Source: JACDAE01 sp963717195
GTDB lineage: Bacteria > Chloroflexota > Ktedonobacteria > Ktedonobacterales > Ktedonobacteraceae
Reading direction: 5' to 3'
Assembly: GCA_963717195.1 (NCBI GenBank)
Contig: CAVQVR010000009.1
Span: forward strand, 248,001-312,000
Length of the DNA stretch: 64,000 nt
The position numbers and the translations under genes are program-made. The notes beneath the pieces are model-generated. The model had not been told where the DNA came from. It worked only from the letters and a program-made list of their open reading frames with translations, and searched no databases. This document shows, piece by piece, positions 15,556 through 23,773 of the stretch. The number at the start of each line of letters is the position of its first letter. The stretch's first letter is position 1.

Positions 15556-16878
15556 TCATGCCGCATAAAGCAAGGTACAGCGTATAGCATCAGGAGTCTG
15601 GGGAAGCGTAGTGCCTGTGCTTACGTCGATGGATACCGCCTTTACTCCCGGCTGGCGGGCAAGCCATGCGGCGACTTCCGCCTTGTCCATGCCCGCAATA
15701 TGGTTTTTGATGGATTGTAGTTGCGCCTGGCCGAACTGGTAGGCCATTGTCCCTTGCGCCTTTATGGCAAGACGTAACAGGCTCCCGCTCGCGCTTGCAC
15801 CTGTGATGGTCACTTGAGGGTCGCCGGTCGCGGTGTATCCGTCGCCTAGCTGCTGCCTGACGGCTGCCGTCAGGATGTGCGTGGCCTGTGCCTGTACATC
15901 CTGGGACAGATAGGCGTATCCCGTACAGCTATCCGTGACGGCGACACTGACCTGAGTCGCTTCATCTCCTGCTTTATGGTCGCTACTGATGGTGGGAGTG
16001 CAGGGGGATGGCGCTAACGCTTCACCCTGGCGCAATTGTGCCTGTAAAGCCGATTGCACGCTCTGTGTCAGCGAGGTTTTCAGCGGCGTGACTGCGCTGT
16101 CGATGTCGCTTTGCGTTACGGCCTGGAAGTCCCTAGCTTCCTGCCCGCCTGTGAAAGCGGCAGTGTTCTCTGCCAGAATGTAAGCCCGGCAGCACGCACC
16201 ATAGATGCTGTACGCCTTGATATTGCCTGCCGTTCCTGTCTCAAGCGTGTGGGCCGGGACGGTCGCCTGTCCCTGCATCGGCGGGTTGGCTTCAGGGACG
16301 TATGCATTCGCATCGGTCACGATCTGCACACCGCTGGCGGTTTGCAGCAATGTGCCTGCCAGTATGGTCTGCGTTGCTGTATAGCCATTGTAAAAGGTGA
16401 TGTTTCCGTTTGCCGCCCGTGCATCCTGGTGGCCGGTGCCGGTGGCCGGGACGGTTTTCGCCTGGGAAGCGGTCACGGGTGCCAGGCTCCTCCCCTGCAC
16501 TTCTACGCTGCCGCTCGTCGTAACGGTCGCCACCGAGGGAATTATCGTGATCGTGGCGGTCGGATGAAACAGCGGAATGATGACCAGCATCACGATAACG
16601 GTTAAGCTGATAATGCCTGCGGCAAGACCGACTATGCCTAACCAGTAGCGTTTTTTGCGCTCGCGTGGGCGTATGCCAGACTCGCGCTTCAGCTCGGTGA
16701 CGATAGGCATCTCCGGCTCCTGGGAGGGAGCTTCCGGTTGTTTATCAGGGTTTTCCTCCGACTGCTGGCTGGCGGGTAAAGTGTCGATGGGTGTGGCAGG
16801 TAGTTGCGGCTCCTGGACTTGGTTCTCATGGAAGATATGCAAGGCTTCGTCTATCGCTTTTTTCGCCTCTTCATCCAT
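15556..16878 (-). CDS. Single-pass membrane protein with baseplate-J-like ectodomain
   Basis: A 440-residue protein starting at the ATG 16878 after GAGGAGAAACCCGCT. An acidic, Pro/Gln-rich cytoplasmic part (1-78) precedes one membrane helix (about 79-103). The 337-residue outside part starts with TATITIIPSVATV, includes a vicinal CysCys (229-230), the FTGGQEARDF motif (242-250) and a C-terminal PGVKAVSIDVS. The same arrangement recurs in the proteins at 45752-48509 and 48665-51172. Such regions are often labelled baseplate J/gp47-like in Chloroflexota and Patescibacteria; that name reflects weak similarity, not proven function. Presence in the mobile element suggests a role at the cell surface, perhaps in mating. 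Confidence 0.72.
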   Translation of the reverse strand: MDEEAKKAIDEALHIFHENQVQEPQLPATPIDTLPASQQSEENPDKQPEAPSQEPEMPIVTELKRESGIRPRERKKRYWLGIVGLAAGIISLTVIVMLVIIPLFHPTATITIIPSVATVTTSGSVEVQGRSLAPVTASQAKTVPATGTGHQDARAANGNITFYNGYTATQTILAGTLLQTASGVQIVTDANAYVPEANPPMQGQATVPAHTLETGTAGNIKAYSIYGACCRAYILAENTAAFTGGQEARDFQAVTQSDIDSAVTPLKTSLTQSVQSALQAQLRQGEALAPSPCTPTISSDHKAGDEATQVSVAVTDSCTGYAYLSQDVQAQATHILTAAVRQQLGDGYTATGDPQVTITGASASGSLLRLAIKAQGTMAYQFGQAQLQSIKNHIAGMDKAEVAAWLARQPGVKAVSIDVSTGTTLPQTPDAIRCTLLYAA

Positions 16879-16939
16879 AGCGGGTTTCTCCTCGCGGAAT
16901 GGAAAGGGCGATAGCGGACGCTATCACCCTTTCAGAACA

Positions 16940-17692
16940 CTACGGGGTTTCCTTGAAGGTATGGCCGTCATTATAGAGGATGCTCTCATTGCCGTTGCAA
17001 TGGACAATCACATCCACTTTCCCGTCGCCGTTGACATCCTTAAACTCCAACGTGGCCGGTGCCTGATCGGCATTGGCATTATCGGGCCGCGCAACCAGAT
17101 AAAGATGGGGATGCTCGTTTTTTTCCGGGACGCCTTCCGGTATCTCGATAACTTCGATATACCCGTGGAGGTTCAGCGCAATAAAATGCGTGTCGGGATA
17201 CTGCGCGGTGCCGTGTCCGACATTGGCATCCACCTGGTAGGTGCGCGGAAAACCGTAATGGATCTGGTCGCTCCCGCGCTGCCAAAGCGTGGGAACGACT
17301 AACGCAATCACGATACCGGCAATAATGGAGCTGCCGACAATGAGCGCATAGAAAGCCCCTGCATGGCCGGATGGCTTGTAGACGACATGCGTTTCCGCCT
17401 GTGCGGCGGTCGGTTTATAACGCCGGGCCGAGGATGGGGGACGCTGCGGGTAAACCTGTGCGTCGTCGTATTCCTCTTCCTGGGGCGCATTCGTGCGGGG
17501 CTGGCCGCGCCCAGGCAGCGGTTGCTTGCTGGCAGCCATGCGCAGCGTATTGCCGGGATGGCTGCTATGCTGCCGGGTGACGGCGGGTGGCTCCTCCGTG
17601 GCGGCTGCCGTGCGCCGCGCCGGAACGGGATTATAGACATGCTGCGCCTGTTGCTCCGGTAGCGGCTTTCTCTGCTTGGTTTCGGTCGTCAC
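16940..17692 (-). CDS. Single-pass membrane protein with EF-hand-like repeat
   Basis: About 250 residues. The GTG at 17692 is chosen because it overlaps the upstream stop codon (GTGA) and follows a G-rich ribosome site. A long basic, Pro-rich cytoplasmic region is followed by one membrane helix (AFYALIVGSSIIAGIVIALVV). The outside part ends with EFKDVNGDGKVDVIVH, a D-x-N-x-D-G-x-x-D calcium-binding loop of the VCBS/FG-GAP kind. It appears to form an operon with its neighbours at 17689-17967 and possibly 15556-16878. The function is unknown. Confidence 0.6.
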   Translation of the reverse strand: MTTETKQRKPLPEQQAQHVYNPVPARRTAAATEEPPAVTRQHSSHPGNTLRMAASKQPLPGRGQPRTNAPQEEEYDDAQVYPQRPPSSARRYKPTAAQAETHVVYKPSGHAGAFYALIVGSSIIAGIVIALVVPTLWQRGSDQIHYGFPRTYQVDANVGHGTAQYPDTHFIALNLHGYIEVIEIPEGVPEKNEHPHLYLVARPDNANADQAPATLEFKDVNGDGKVDVIVHCNGNESILYNDGHTFKETP

Positions 17693-17967
17693 GGCTTCCC
17701 CCCTTCTGGTGGCTCTTGGAAGCGCTCGGATGCACGCAAATTGACCTCTCCGCGTGTGATGCTGAGCAGCATGGCGTTTTTGCGTACCCGCTCTGCCTGG
17801 CACACGCAATGCGGATTATCGCAGAAGGGGTCTTTCAGGCTGTGAACGAGGAATACGGGGACGATAGTTTGCGGAATGCGTGTGTCGGTCGTATAGGCAA
17901 GCGTCAGCGGTTGCTGCTTGCCTTCTTCGGGAAAATCAGGGAACAATGTACCAATTCGTACACTCAT
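17689..17967 (-). CDS. Hypothetical small Cys-containing protein
   Basis: A 92-residue protein starting at the ATG 17967, with AGAGG about 8 bases upstream; a longer start at 17997 lacks a site. It contains CDNPHCVCQ, a possible metal-binding cluster, between beta-like segments (VPVFLVHSLKD, AMLLSITRGEVNLRAS). It overlaps the next gene by four bases (GTGA), so the two are coupled. The family is not recognised. Confidence 0.5.
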   Translation of the reverse strand: MSVRIGTLFPDFPEEGKQQPLTLAYTTDTRIPQTIVPVFLVHSLKDPFCDNPHCVCQAERVRKNAMLLSITRGEVNLRASERFQEPPEGGKP

Positions 17968-18237
17968 GGTTTCTTGCCTCTCTGGATCGACAGGCAAAGC
18001 CGAACGTGGTACACTACCACTAGACTTTTAGCCTGTCCTGACGGCAAAAAGCACCTAGCACAGCGTGTTTTGCCGCCACTGTGAAAACAGTACAAAGGGA
18101 CTGGACATTTTCTGTTTGCGCTGTGGAACTTTAGCGAGGACTCACAGCACAAATCCGGTTTACAAAAGTCTCTGGGGAACGCCTGGGTTCTTCCTGGGCG
18201 TTTCTTAGCATCACCTCCTTTAAGTCAAGCCTGGATG

Positions 18238-18462
18238 TCAGTCGGCAAATTTAAGCCCTTCAATATCCATGTAGGTGATTTCTTTTTCTTCACCTAACTC
18301 CTTTAACCCCCTGGATATAGCGTTAGCAATCTTTCCGGCAGTCGCCTTATAGATGCTCTCGCCTTTCTCGGCATCGCTCACCGTGGCGGCACGAACCCCC
18401 GCCTCACGGGCCAGCTTCGCTTTCGACCATCCAAGCTTAACCCGATACCCTTCAAGAGTCAT
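18238..18462 (-). CDS. Small XRE-family regulator
   Basis: A 74-residue DNA-binding protein with an XRE helix-turn-helix (WSKAKLAREAGVRAATVSDAEKG, then KIANAISRGLKELG). The ATG at 18462 follows TAGGAGTGG. It is transcribed away from the serine recombinase cluster and is the closest regulator to it, so it is a candidate controller of integration and excision. It is short for the family but contains the complete binding fold. Confidence 0.82.
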   Translation of the reverse strand: MTLEGYRVKLGWSKAKLAREAGVRAATVSDAEKGESIYKATAGKIANAISRGLKELGEEKEITYMDIEGLKFAD

Positions 18463-18805
18463 AGATTAAGCCACTCCTAAACAAAGATAATTTCTCCTAC
18501 AAGTATGCCATCCGCAGTGCTACGCTGTCAATAGTTGCACGCCGCTACCTTACGGTGTGCATCACACCCTTACGCTCCATAGCAAAAAACGCCGTTTTAT
18601 GGTATAGTATTGCTAACCCTATCGCTTGGGCTAATCCGTAAGGCAGCAGAGCAGTGAGGCAGCATGGAACTGTCCATTCACAGTGCATTCCCTAAACCTT
18701 GATATTCTCTGCTATAATATAAGCTAGGCGGAAATACACTCAAACGAAGGTCAGTTTTCTTAGTACCTGTCAGACGAATGCGTTACGGAAAGGAAGACGC
18801 ACATC
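18463..18805. promoter_or_regulatory. Divergent promoter region of regulator and recombinase genes
   Basis: These 343 bases contain no gene. An extended -10 element, TG-C-TATAAT, lies at 18710-18718 pointing rightward, about 88 bases before the first recombinase-type gene. No good -35 is seen at the usual spacing. The region is also a candidate for operators of the XRE protein. Confidence 0.45.
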
Positions 18806-18991
18806 ATGCAACAGGAGTTCATGTACCGGCGCGTCAGCACAGACAGCCCGGACAGCCACACATTGGAACAGCAGGAAATAGCCTGCCGCAACACTTGCGA
18901 AGCAAACGGCATTATCATCGTAGAAGTGTTCCGGGAAGCAGGCAACACTGAGCCGGGAATCTCTCCCGCTGAAAACACACAGGAGAAATAA
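18806..18991 (+). CDS. Truncated serine recombinase N-terminal segment
   Basis: A 61-residue product that begins like a resolvase catalytic domain: MYRRVSTD with the catalytic serine in place, then LEQQEIACRNTCEANGIIIVEVFREAGNT. It stops where the domain should continue for another 80 residues. The ATG follows AAAGGAAGACGCACATC, and its stop is 4 bases before the next gene, which has its own ribosome site. It may be a remnant, or a short protein that interacts with the recombinase. The conserved initiation signal argues against random decay, but I cannot decide. Confidence 0.6.
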   Translation: MQQEFMYRRVSTDSPDSHTLEQQEIACRNTCEANGIIIVEVFREAGNTEPGISPAENTQEK

Positions 18992-18995
18992 CCCG

Positions 18996-19418
18996 ATGCA
19001 GCACGCTGCCGTTTATGTGCGCACCTACCCGCGCCAGGATGAGGTCGCGGAGCGCCGTGCAACCGAGGCGCGGATTACACGGTGCCTGCAATTTGCCGAG
19101 GAACAGGGATACGCGGTTTCAGACGCGCATATCTATCAGGATATTGCGTCCGGCCTGACCAAAGAACGCGGAGGACTGAACCACCTCCGAAAGGCGCTCC
19201 CGGAGATTTCGGTGCTGATTGTGGATGATTTCCCGCAACTGAGCCGTGACATGCTGATGCTGGCGCAATTGCTTGCGGAATGCAAAGAGGCCGGGGTGCG
19301 GGTAGTCAGCGCTGCCGCTCCTCCTCCAGGTTATACATGGAATGAAGACCATACCGCGTTTGAGAGTGTGCCTGAAGAAGCCAGTGTCATCCTGCGGCTT
19401 TTTGAGGAGTACCTATAA
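18996..19418 (+). CDS. Resolvase-like domain protein lacking the catalytic serine
   Basis: A 140-residue protein with the shape of a resolvase N-terminal domain (AAVYVRTYPRQ, FAEEQGYAV, VLIVDDFPQLSRDMLMLAQLLAECKEAGVRVVS, ending EEASVILRLFEEYL as in the linker of large serine recombinases). The usual R-V-S-T-D is replaced by R-T-Y-P-R, so the catalytic serine is absent; it is probably not a recombinase by itself. The start ATG follows AGGAGAAATAACCCG and the next gene starts 11 bases after its stop. A regulatory subunit of the large recombinase is an attractive but unproven idea. Confidence 0.68.
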   Translation: MQHAAVYVRTYPRQDEVAERRATEARITRCLQFAEEQGYAVSDAHIYQDIASGLTKERGGLNHLRKALPEISVLIVDDFPQLSRDMLMLAQLLAECKEAGVRVVSAAAPPPGYTWNEDHTAFESVPEEASVILRLFEEYL

Positions 19419-19428
19419 GGAAAGATAG

Positions 19429-21585
19429 GTGAGGGAATTGTCCGCCTACGAGAAACAGCAAGTACAGGAAATGATTAAACGGGTGCTGCGTGCGGTCATT
19501 TACTGCCGCGTCAGCACCGATAAGCAGGAACAGGACGGCGAAAGCCTGGAATACCAGGAAGAAAAATGCAGGCAATATGCCGACCTGCACGGCATTGAAG
19601 TCATGCTGGTGCTGAAGGAAGCCAAAAGCGGCTTTATCCATTACTCGCACCGCGAACAGCTTACCCTGGCCCGCCAGATGGTGCGCGACGGTCTGGCGGA
19701 CGTGATTATTGTCTGGGACTTGCGCCGATTTTCGCGCAACTTCGTGCATTCCGCGATGATTTTCGAGGAAATCGAAAGCGCGGGCGGCGAAATCGTGAGC
19801 GTCAGCGAGAATATCGACAACAGCCTGACCGGCAAACTCATCCGTTCCATCCTCGCCTGGAGCGCGGAATCCGAGCGTGAGAAAATCCTCGAATACGCAA
19901 ACCGCCATTGGCAGAAGCGCCATGAGCTTGGCCTGCCGATGGCGACCTCGACCCCGCCTTACGGCTGGCAATGGGGCGACAAGGACAAAACCTACTTCGT
20001 GCTGAACGTCGAGGAAGCCGCTGTCCGGCGCTCCATCTTTGAGATGTTCGTCGAAATGGACATGAGCATACGGCAGATCGGCCATAAGCTCTCGATGGAT
20101 GGCATACCCTGCCCCAGGGATGCACGTTTTATGCAGGTAGAGGAAGAGGGAGAAACCGAAGAGGAAACGCCGAAAAGGCTTCGCCCGTGGCCGGTGGGAA
20201 CCATTAGCAGCTATCTGCGGGATGTCGCAAATATAGGCACGCTGGTTATCTGCAAGAAGAAAAAGGTGTTGCAGGAAGATGGAACCATCAAGGGCATTGT
20301 GCACCCTGACCAGAAAGTCATTCCTGGAGCCATGCCCCCTATTGTCTCGCAGGAAATGTTCGAGCGGGCCGGGCGCAAACTGGCGACGAACCAGGAAACC
20401 AAAAGCCACCGCCCAAAGGACGTGGAAAGCTACCTGCTGGCAAGCCATGTCTTTTGCGAGATGTGCGGCAACCGGATGCAGAGCGTCACGGAAAAAGGCA
20501 TACCCATGTACCGCTGCAACAAGCATATGAGCATTTATGATACGCCACACGAACCCCATATCCAGCGTATCAGGACGGAATACCTTGATCCGGTGGTATG
20601 GGAGGATTGCTGCCGGGTATTCGAGCGCCTGAGCCTTATCCAGGATGTGCTTGAGCGCAGCATCGAGCAATCCATCCAGAATATGCTGGAAGATACAAGG
20701 GGCCGGGAGATGATCGACGCCTTGCAGGAGGAGCTTGCTTTTGCTCTGGCCGAGCGCAATAAGCACCCGGAAAACAGCTACTACTACAAACTGATTAACC
20801 AGGATGTCATCCAGAAGGAACAGCAGCTACACAAATGCGAAGAAGAATTCGCGCATTCTCAGAATGTGGTAAAGCTCTCCGGCATCTACCGAACAAGTAT
20901 CATGGGGTTCCTCGATTTCCTGAACACGATGCGGGGCCGATACCACGAGGCTACTTTCCAGAAAAAGCGAAACGCTTTGGAAGTATTGGGCGTAAGGGTG
21001 TATGCCAGCCGGGATACCACCATACGCCCTGAGTGGCCGGAGATTAAAACCCGGAAGGCATGGCTTACGGTTTCCGAAGTATCTAAGCTCACAGAAATCA
21101 ATGAGGGCACGCTCCGCTCCGCCATCAATGCGGGCAGGCTGAAGGCCGAACAGAAAGCCATACCGCACACCGTCATCCACCGCGATGAAATTGCGCGTTT
21201 CTTCACGAGGGAAAGGCAGGTTTCCAGGCTGGCAAAGTATGATGATGAATGGTTTACCGTGTATAGGCTCACGGCCACGGTGGGAATCAGCAACCACCAG
21301 GACATCCACGAGGCGATAGAACGCGGTGAGCTGAAGGCCGAAACGCACGATTTCATGCAAGTCTATATCCACCGGGACGAATTGAACCGTTTCCTCCAGG
21401 AATCGCCTGTCCGCTTACGGGAACTCATGGAAAGTATCCAGCCGGACATCAAGATTATGTATTCACCGTTGTTTACAGGTGTCCATGCATCGAAGGATGC
21501 TCAAAAGGTCGTTAATGTTGTGCATAATGCAGGGTTGGCGCAACTGGTGGCGCGGTTGAAGCCAGTGATTGTTGTGAAAGGCTAA
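19429..21585 (+). CDS. Large serine recombinase with two C-terminal excisionase-like HTH segments
   Basis: A 718-residue site-specific integrase. The resolvase catalytic domain covers about 20-165 with S29 in YCRVSTDKQ and R residues in DLRRFSRN. The recombinase domain follows, then a zinc ribbon (C343 and C346, with the second pair-side at MYRCNKH), a coiled coil (about 420-480) and two repeated segments at about 544-592 and 608-657. Both segments read W-[LF]-TV...EI/V...I-x-x-G-x-L-KAE...IHRDE-[IL]-x-RF, the pattern of excisionase/MerR-type helix-turn-helix domains. The GTG start follows AAGGAAAGATAG. It sits at the right end of the element and should catalyse its integration. The extra HTH segments are unusual for the family. 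Confidence 0.93.
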   Translation: MRELSAYEKQQVQEMIKRVLRAVIYCRVSTDKQEQDGESLEYQEEKCRQYADLHGIEVMLVLKEAKSGFIHYSHREQLTLARQMVRDGLADVIIVWDLRRFSRNFVHSAMIFEEIESAGGEIVSVSENIDNSLTGKLIRSILAWSAESEREKILEYANRHWQKRHELGLPMATSTPPYGWQWGDKDKTYFVLNVEEAAVRRSIFEMFVEMDMSIRQIGHKLSMDGIPCPRDARFMQVEEEGETEEETPKRLRPWPVGTISSYLRDVANIGTLVICKKKKVLQEDGTIKGIVHPDQKVIPGAMPPIVSQEMFERAGRKLATNQETKSHRPKDVESYLLASHVFCEMCGNRMQSVTEKGIPMYRCNKHMSIYDTPHEPHIQRIRTEYLDPVVWEDCCRVFERLSLIQDVLERSIEQSIQNMLEDTRGREMIDALQEELAFALAERNKHPENSYYYKLINQDVIQKEQQLHKCEEEFAHSQNVVKLSGIYRTSIMGFLDFLNTMRGRYHEATFQKKRNALEVLGVRVYASRDTTIRPEWPEIKTRKAWLTVSEVSKLTEINEGTLRSAINAGRLKAEQKAIPHTVIHRDEIARFFTRERQVSRLAKYDDEWFTVYRLTATVGISNHQDIHEAIERGELKAETHDFMQVYIHRDELNRFLQESPVRLRELMESIQPDIKIMYSPLFTGVHASKDAQKVVNVVHNAGLAQLVARLKPVIVVKG

Positions 21586-21656
21586 TCGATTTTTACAGTG
21601 AATGGTATAACAAATGCCTTCTACTCTGTAGATAGTCATTTATAGGGATGTTGGAG

Positions 21657-21697
21657 ACCGAGCGTATGGGCACATACAAGGTGCCCATACGCTCGGT
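21657..21697. terminator. Perfect 17-bp inverted repeat near the element boundary
   Basis: ACCGAGCGTATGGGCAC (21657-21673) and GTGCCCATACGCTCGGT (21681-21697) form a perfect stem with a 7-base loop. It lies 72 bases after the recombinase stop, and T-rich sequence (CTTTTTCT) follows 12 bases later. Termination is the simplest role; its position near the presumed right end also makes a boundary or attachment function possible. Confidence 0.55.
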
Positions 21698-21804
21698 GGG
21701 TGTGCTCACTTTTTCTTGCTTGTCCTACTGAGAGGGTGCCGCTTGCCGATAGTGTTAGAAGAACTAATCTTTTCCCCATCCTTCACTTGCAAGAAAGGTA
21801 CAAT

Positions 21805-23481
21805 ATGTTACAAAGTAAAACACTACCCAGTTCGTTCCGTTCACTGAAACAAGCAGTGAATAAAAGCCATCTTGCCTGGGGAAGCATCTTTCTGATGGTC
21901 GCGCTCACCTTGCTACCCTTTCTTCTCCTGGATAAACCGGGTGTGAGCCTTGAGCCGTTGGGGGTGTTTTTTGCTCTGGGCCTCTTACCCATTACACTGG
22001 CTGCCTGGTTGCGTGGTCGTGGAGGAGCCATTATCATCTGTCTTCTCATGATATCTGGCATCTCCCTTATCTCTCTGCTTTTCAATGGTTTTGCTGGTAT
22101 GATCCATTTAGATGGGAGCATACTCTTCTCAGTATTCATCGCCTTTCTCATTGTAGCGCTTGCTGCAGGACAGCTTGGTTACGTAGGGGAGCGGCTGGCA
22201 GGTGCTTATGGTGAATTGATTACTTCTCATGAGGACCTGGCCTGTGCTCATACTATCATCCAAAAGCAAGCGTTGACTGATGCTCTAACGGATTTGCCCA
22301 ATCATCGTGCCGTCATGGATCAACTGAATAAGGAAGTGGATCGCGCTCAACGTTATGACCACCCATTTTCCTTGCTCTTCTTCGACGCTGATCGTTTCAA
22401 ACGCGTTAATGATACCTATGGGCATGCTATTGGTGATGTGGTCTTGCAACAAATTGGCCTGCGTGCTGGCAGGGTTTTGCGCGGTGGTGATACATTGGGA
22501 CGCTTCGGCGGCGAAGAATTTGTGCTTTTGCTCTCGGAAGCTGATAGCAGTGAAGCAAGTATGATAGCTGAAAGCATTCGCGCTGCCGTCGCTTCCCGCC
22601 CGATGGCAACAGCAGAGATACCTGGTGGTATCCTCGTAACTGTGAGTATAGGTATCGCGACCTATCTGGTCGACGGAGATACGCAGGAAACGTTGCTGCA
22701 GCAAGCGGATGAGGCAATGTACCTATCGAAACAACTGGGCCGCAATCAGGTGCGCACGGCCGCCGAAAGCAGGCAGGTTAGCATTGATCCTGAACTGATG
22801 TTACTGTTGCAGGAGTCAGAACAAGGCGAGGCTGCGGAGCGATTGGGGCCGAGTCCTGAACAGAACAGACAGAGCTATATATTGAGAATGATCTCGTCGC
22901 TATTGTTCCTGGTGGAGCAGCGTGACCCGGTTATGAATGAGCATTCACATAGTGTGAGTGATATGGCAAGGGCTATTGCTCAAGAAATGGGATTAGAGCC
23001 GCAAGAGATGTTCATGATTGGCACTGCTGCCTTACTGCACGATATTGGCAAAATAGGTCTGCCCGATGCCTTATTGCGGAAAGAAGAGTTGCTCTCACCA
23101 GCGGAGCGTCAGCACCTTAGAGAGCATCCTGTCCTGGGAGCGCAGATCCTGGGAGTTAATCCCTATCTCTACCCTTTGATTCCCGCCGTGCTTCATCATC
23201 ATGAGCGTTGGGATGGGACCGGGTATCCTCAGCAGTTGGCTGGCGAGAACATTCCATTGGCGGCACGTATCATCGGGGTGACGGAAGCTTATGATGTAAT
23301 GCTCCGAGAGCCTCCCTATCAAGAACGTCGTACCTCGCAGGAGGCCATAGCAGAAATACAGCGTTGTGCTGGTACACAGTTTGATCCAGCAGTTGTCCAG
23401 TCCTTGTGTACGGTGCTCACATGCCAGGATAAGCCACAACAGGCTGTGCAGATGGATAAATCAAGAAAAATAGGCGTGTAG
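21805..23481 (+). CDS. Membrane GGDEF and HD-GYP cyclic-di-GMP protein
   Basis: A 558-residue protein. The ATG at 21805 follows AAGAAAGGT; an earlier in-frame ATG at 21700 lacks a site. Four or five membrane helices (about 25-150) precede a GGDEF diguanylate cyclase domain with an intact RFGGEEF (233-239) and an RGGD inhibitory I-site at 226-229. A complete HD-GYP phosphodiesterase domain follows, with HDIGKIGLPD (H412, D413) and HHHERWDGTGYP (from H464). Both synthesis and breakdown of cyclic-di-GMP therefore look possible, presumably under control of the membrane part. It is the first gene that looks chromosomal beyond the mobile element. A second protein of this kind lies at 51493-52926. 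Confidence 0.93.
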   Translation: MLQSKTLPSSFRSLKQAVNKSHLAWGSIFLMVALTLLPFLLLDKPGVSLEPLGVFFALGLLPITLAAWLRGRGGAIIICLLMISGISLISLLFNGFAGMIHLDGSILFSVFIAFLIVALAAGQLGYVGERLAGAYGELITSHEDLACAHTIIQKQALTDALTDLPNHRAVMDQLNKEVDRAQRYDHPFSLLFFDADRFKRVNDTYGHAIGDVVLQQIGLRAGRVLRGGDTLGRFGGEEFVLLLSEADSSEASMIAESIRAAVASRPMATAEIPGGILVTVSIGIATYLVDGDTQETLLQQADEAMYLSKQLGRNQVRTAAESRQVSIDPELMLLLQESEQGEAAERLGPSPEQNRQSYILRMISSLLFLVEQRDPVMNEHSHSVSDMARAIAQEMGLEPQEMFMIGTAALLHDIGKIGLPDALLRKEELLSPAERQHLREHPVLGAQILGVNPYLYPLIPAVLHHHERWDGTGYPQQLAGENIPLAARIIGVTEAYDVMLREPPYQERRTSQEAIAEIQRCAGTQFDPAVVQSLCTVLTCQDKPQQAVQMDKSRKIGV

Positions 23482-23623
23482 GCAAGAAGCAGAATAATGA
23501 AATTCTGATGGACATCTGTATGCTCAATATGCATAGTTACATACATATTTTTAAAAATATAAGTGCGTAGCTAATGGTCATTCACATCTATAAATGGACA
23601 AGGGCACCATTTATAGGTGAAGC

Positions 23624-23759
23624 ACGGGCTTATAAAGCGCTCCCCTACACCATGATGGGATGTGTGCTGATTTGGATGTACTCTATGTTCAACCATTGCA
23701 TGCTCACCAGGTGGAGAATTCGTCCCCAAATGGTGTAGGGGAGCGCTTTATAAGCCTGT
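23624..23759. repeat. MITE-like inverted repeat of the GTAGGGG family
   Basis: Arms 23627-23653 and 23730-23756 are perfect 27-bp inverted copies running from GGCTTATAAAGCGCT to CCCCTACACCAT; one mismatch and three further paired bases extend them. The 76-base centre has no coding potential. It fills the gap between the GGDEF/HD-GYP gene and the convergent aldehyde dehydrogenase gene and could also act as a bidirectional terminator. Confidence 0.75.
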
Positions 23760-23773
23760 GTGCCTCCTACTGT

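Noticed and set aside
19387..20766. Long open frame (about 459 codons) on the minus strand
   Set aside because: It lies entirely antisense to the well-supported serine recombinase, shows no recognisable motif, and is explained by codon bias of the real gene.
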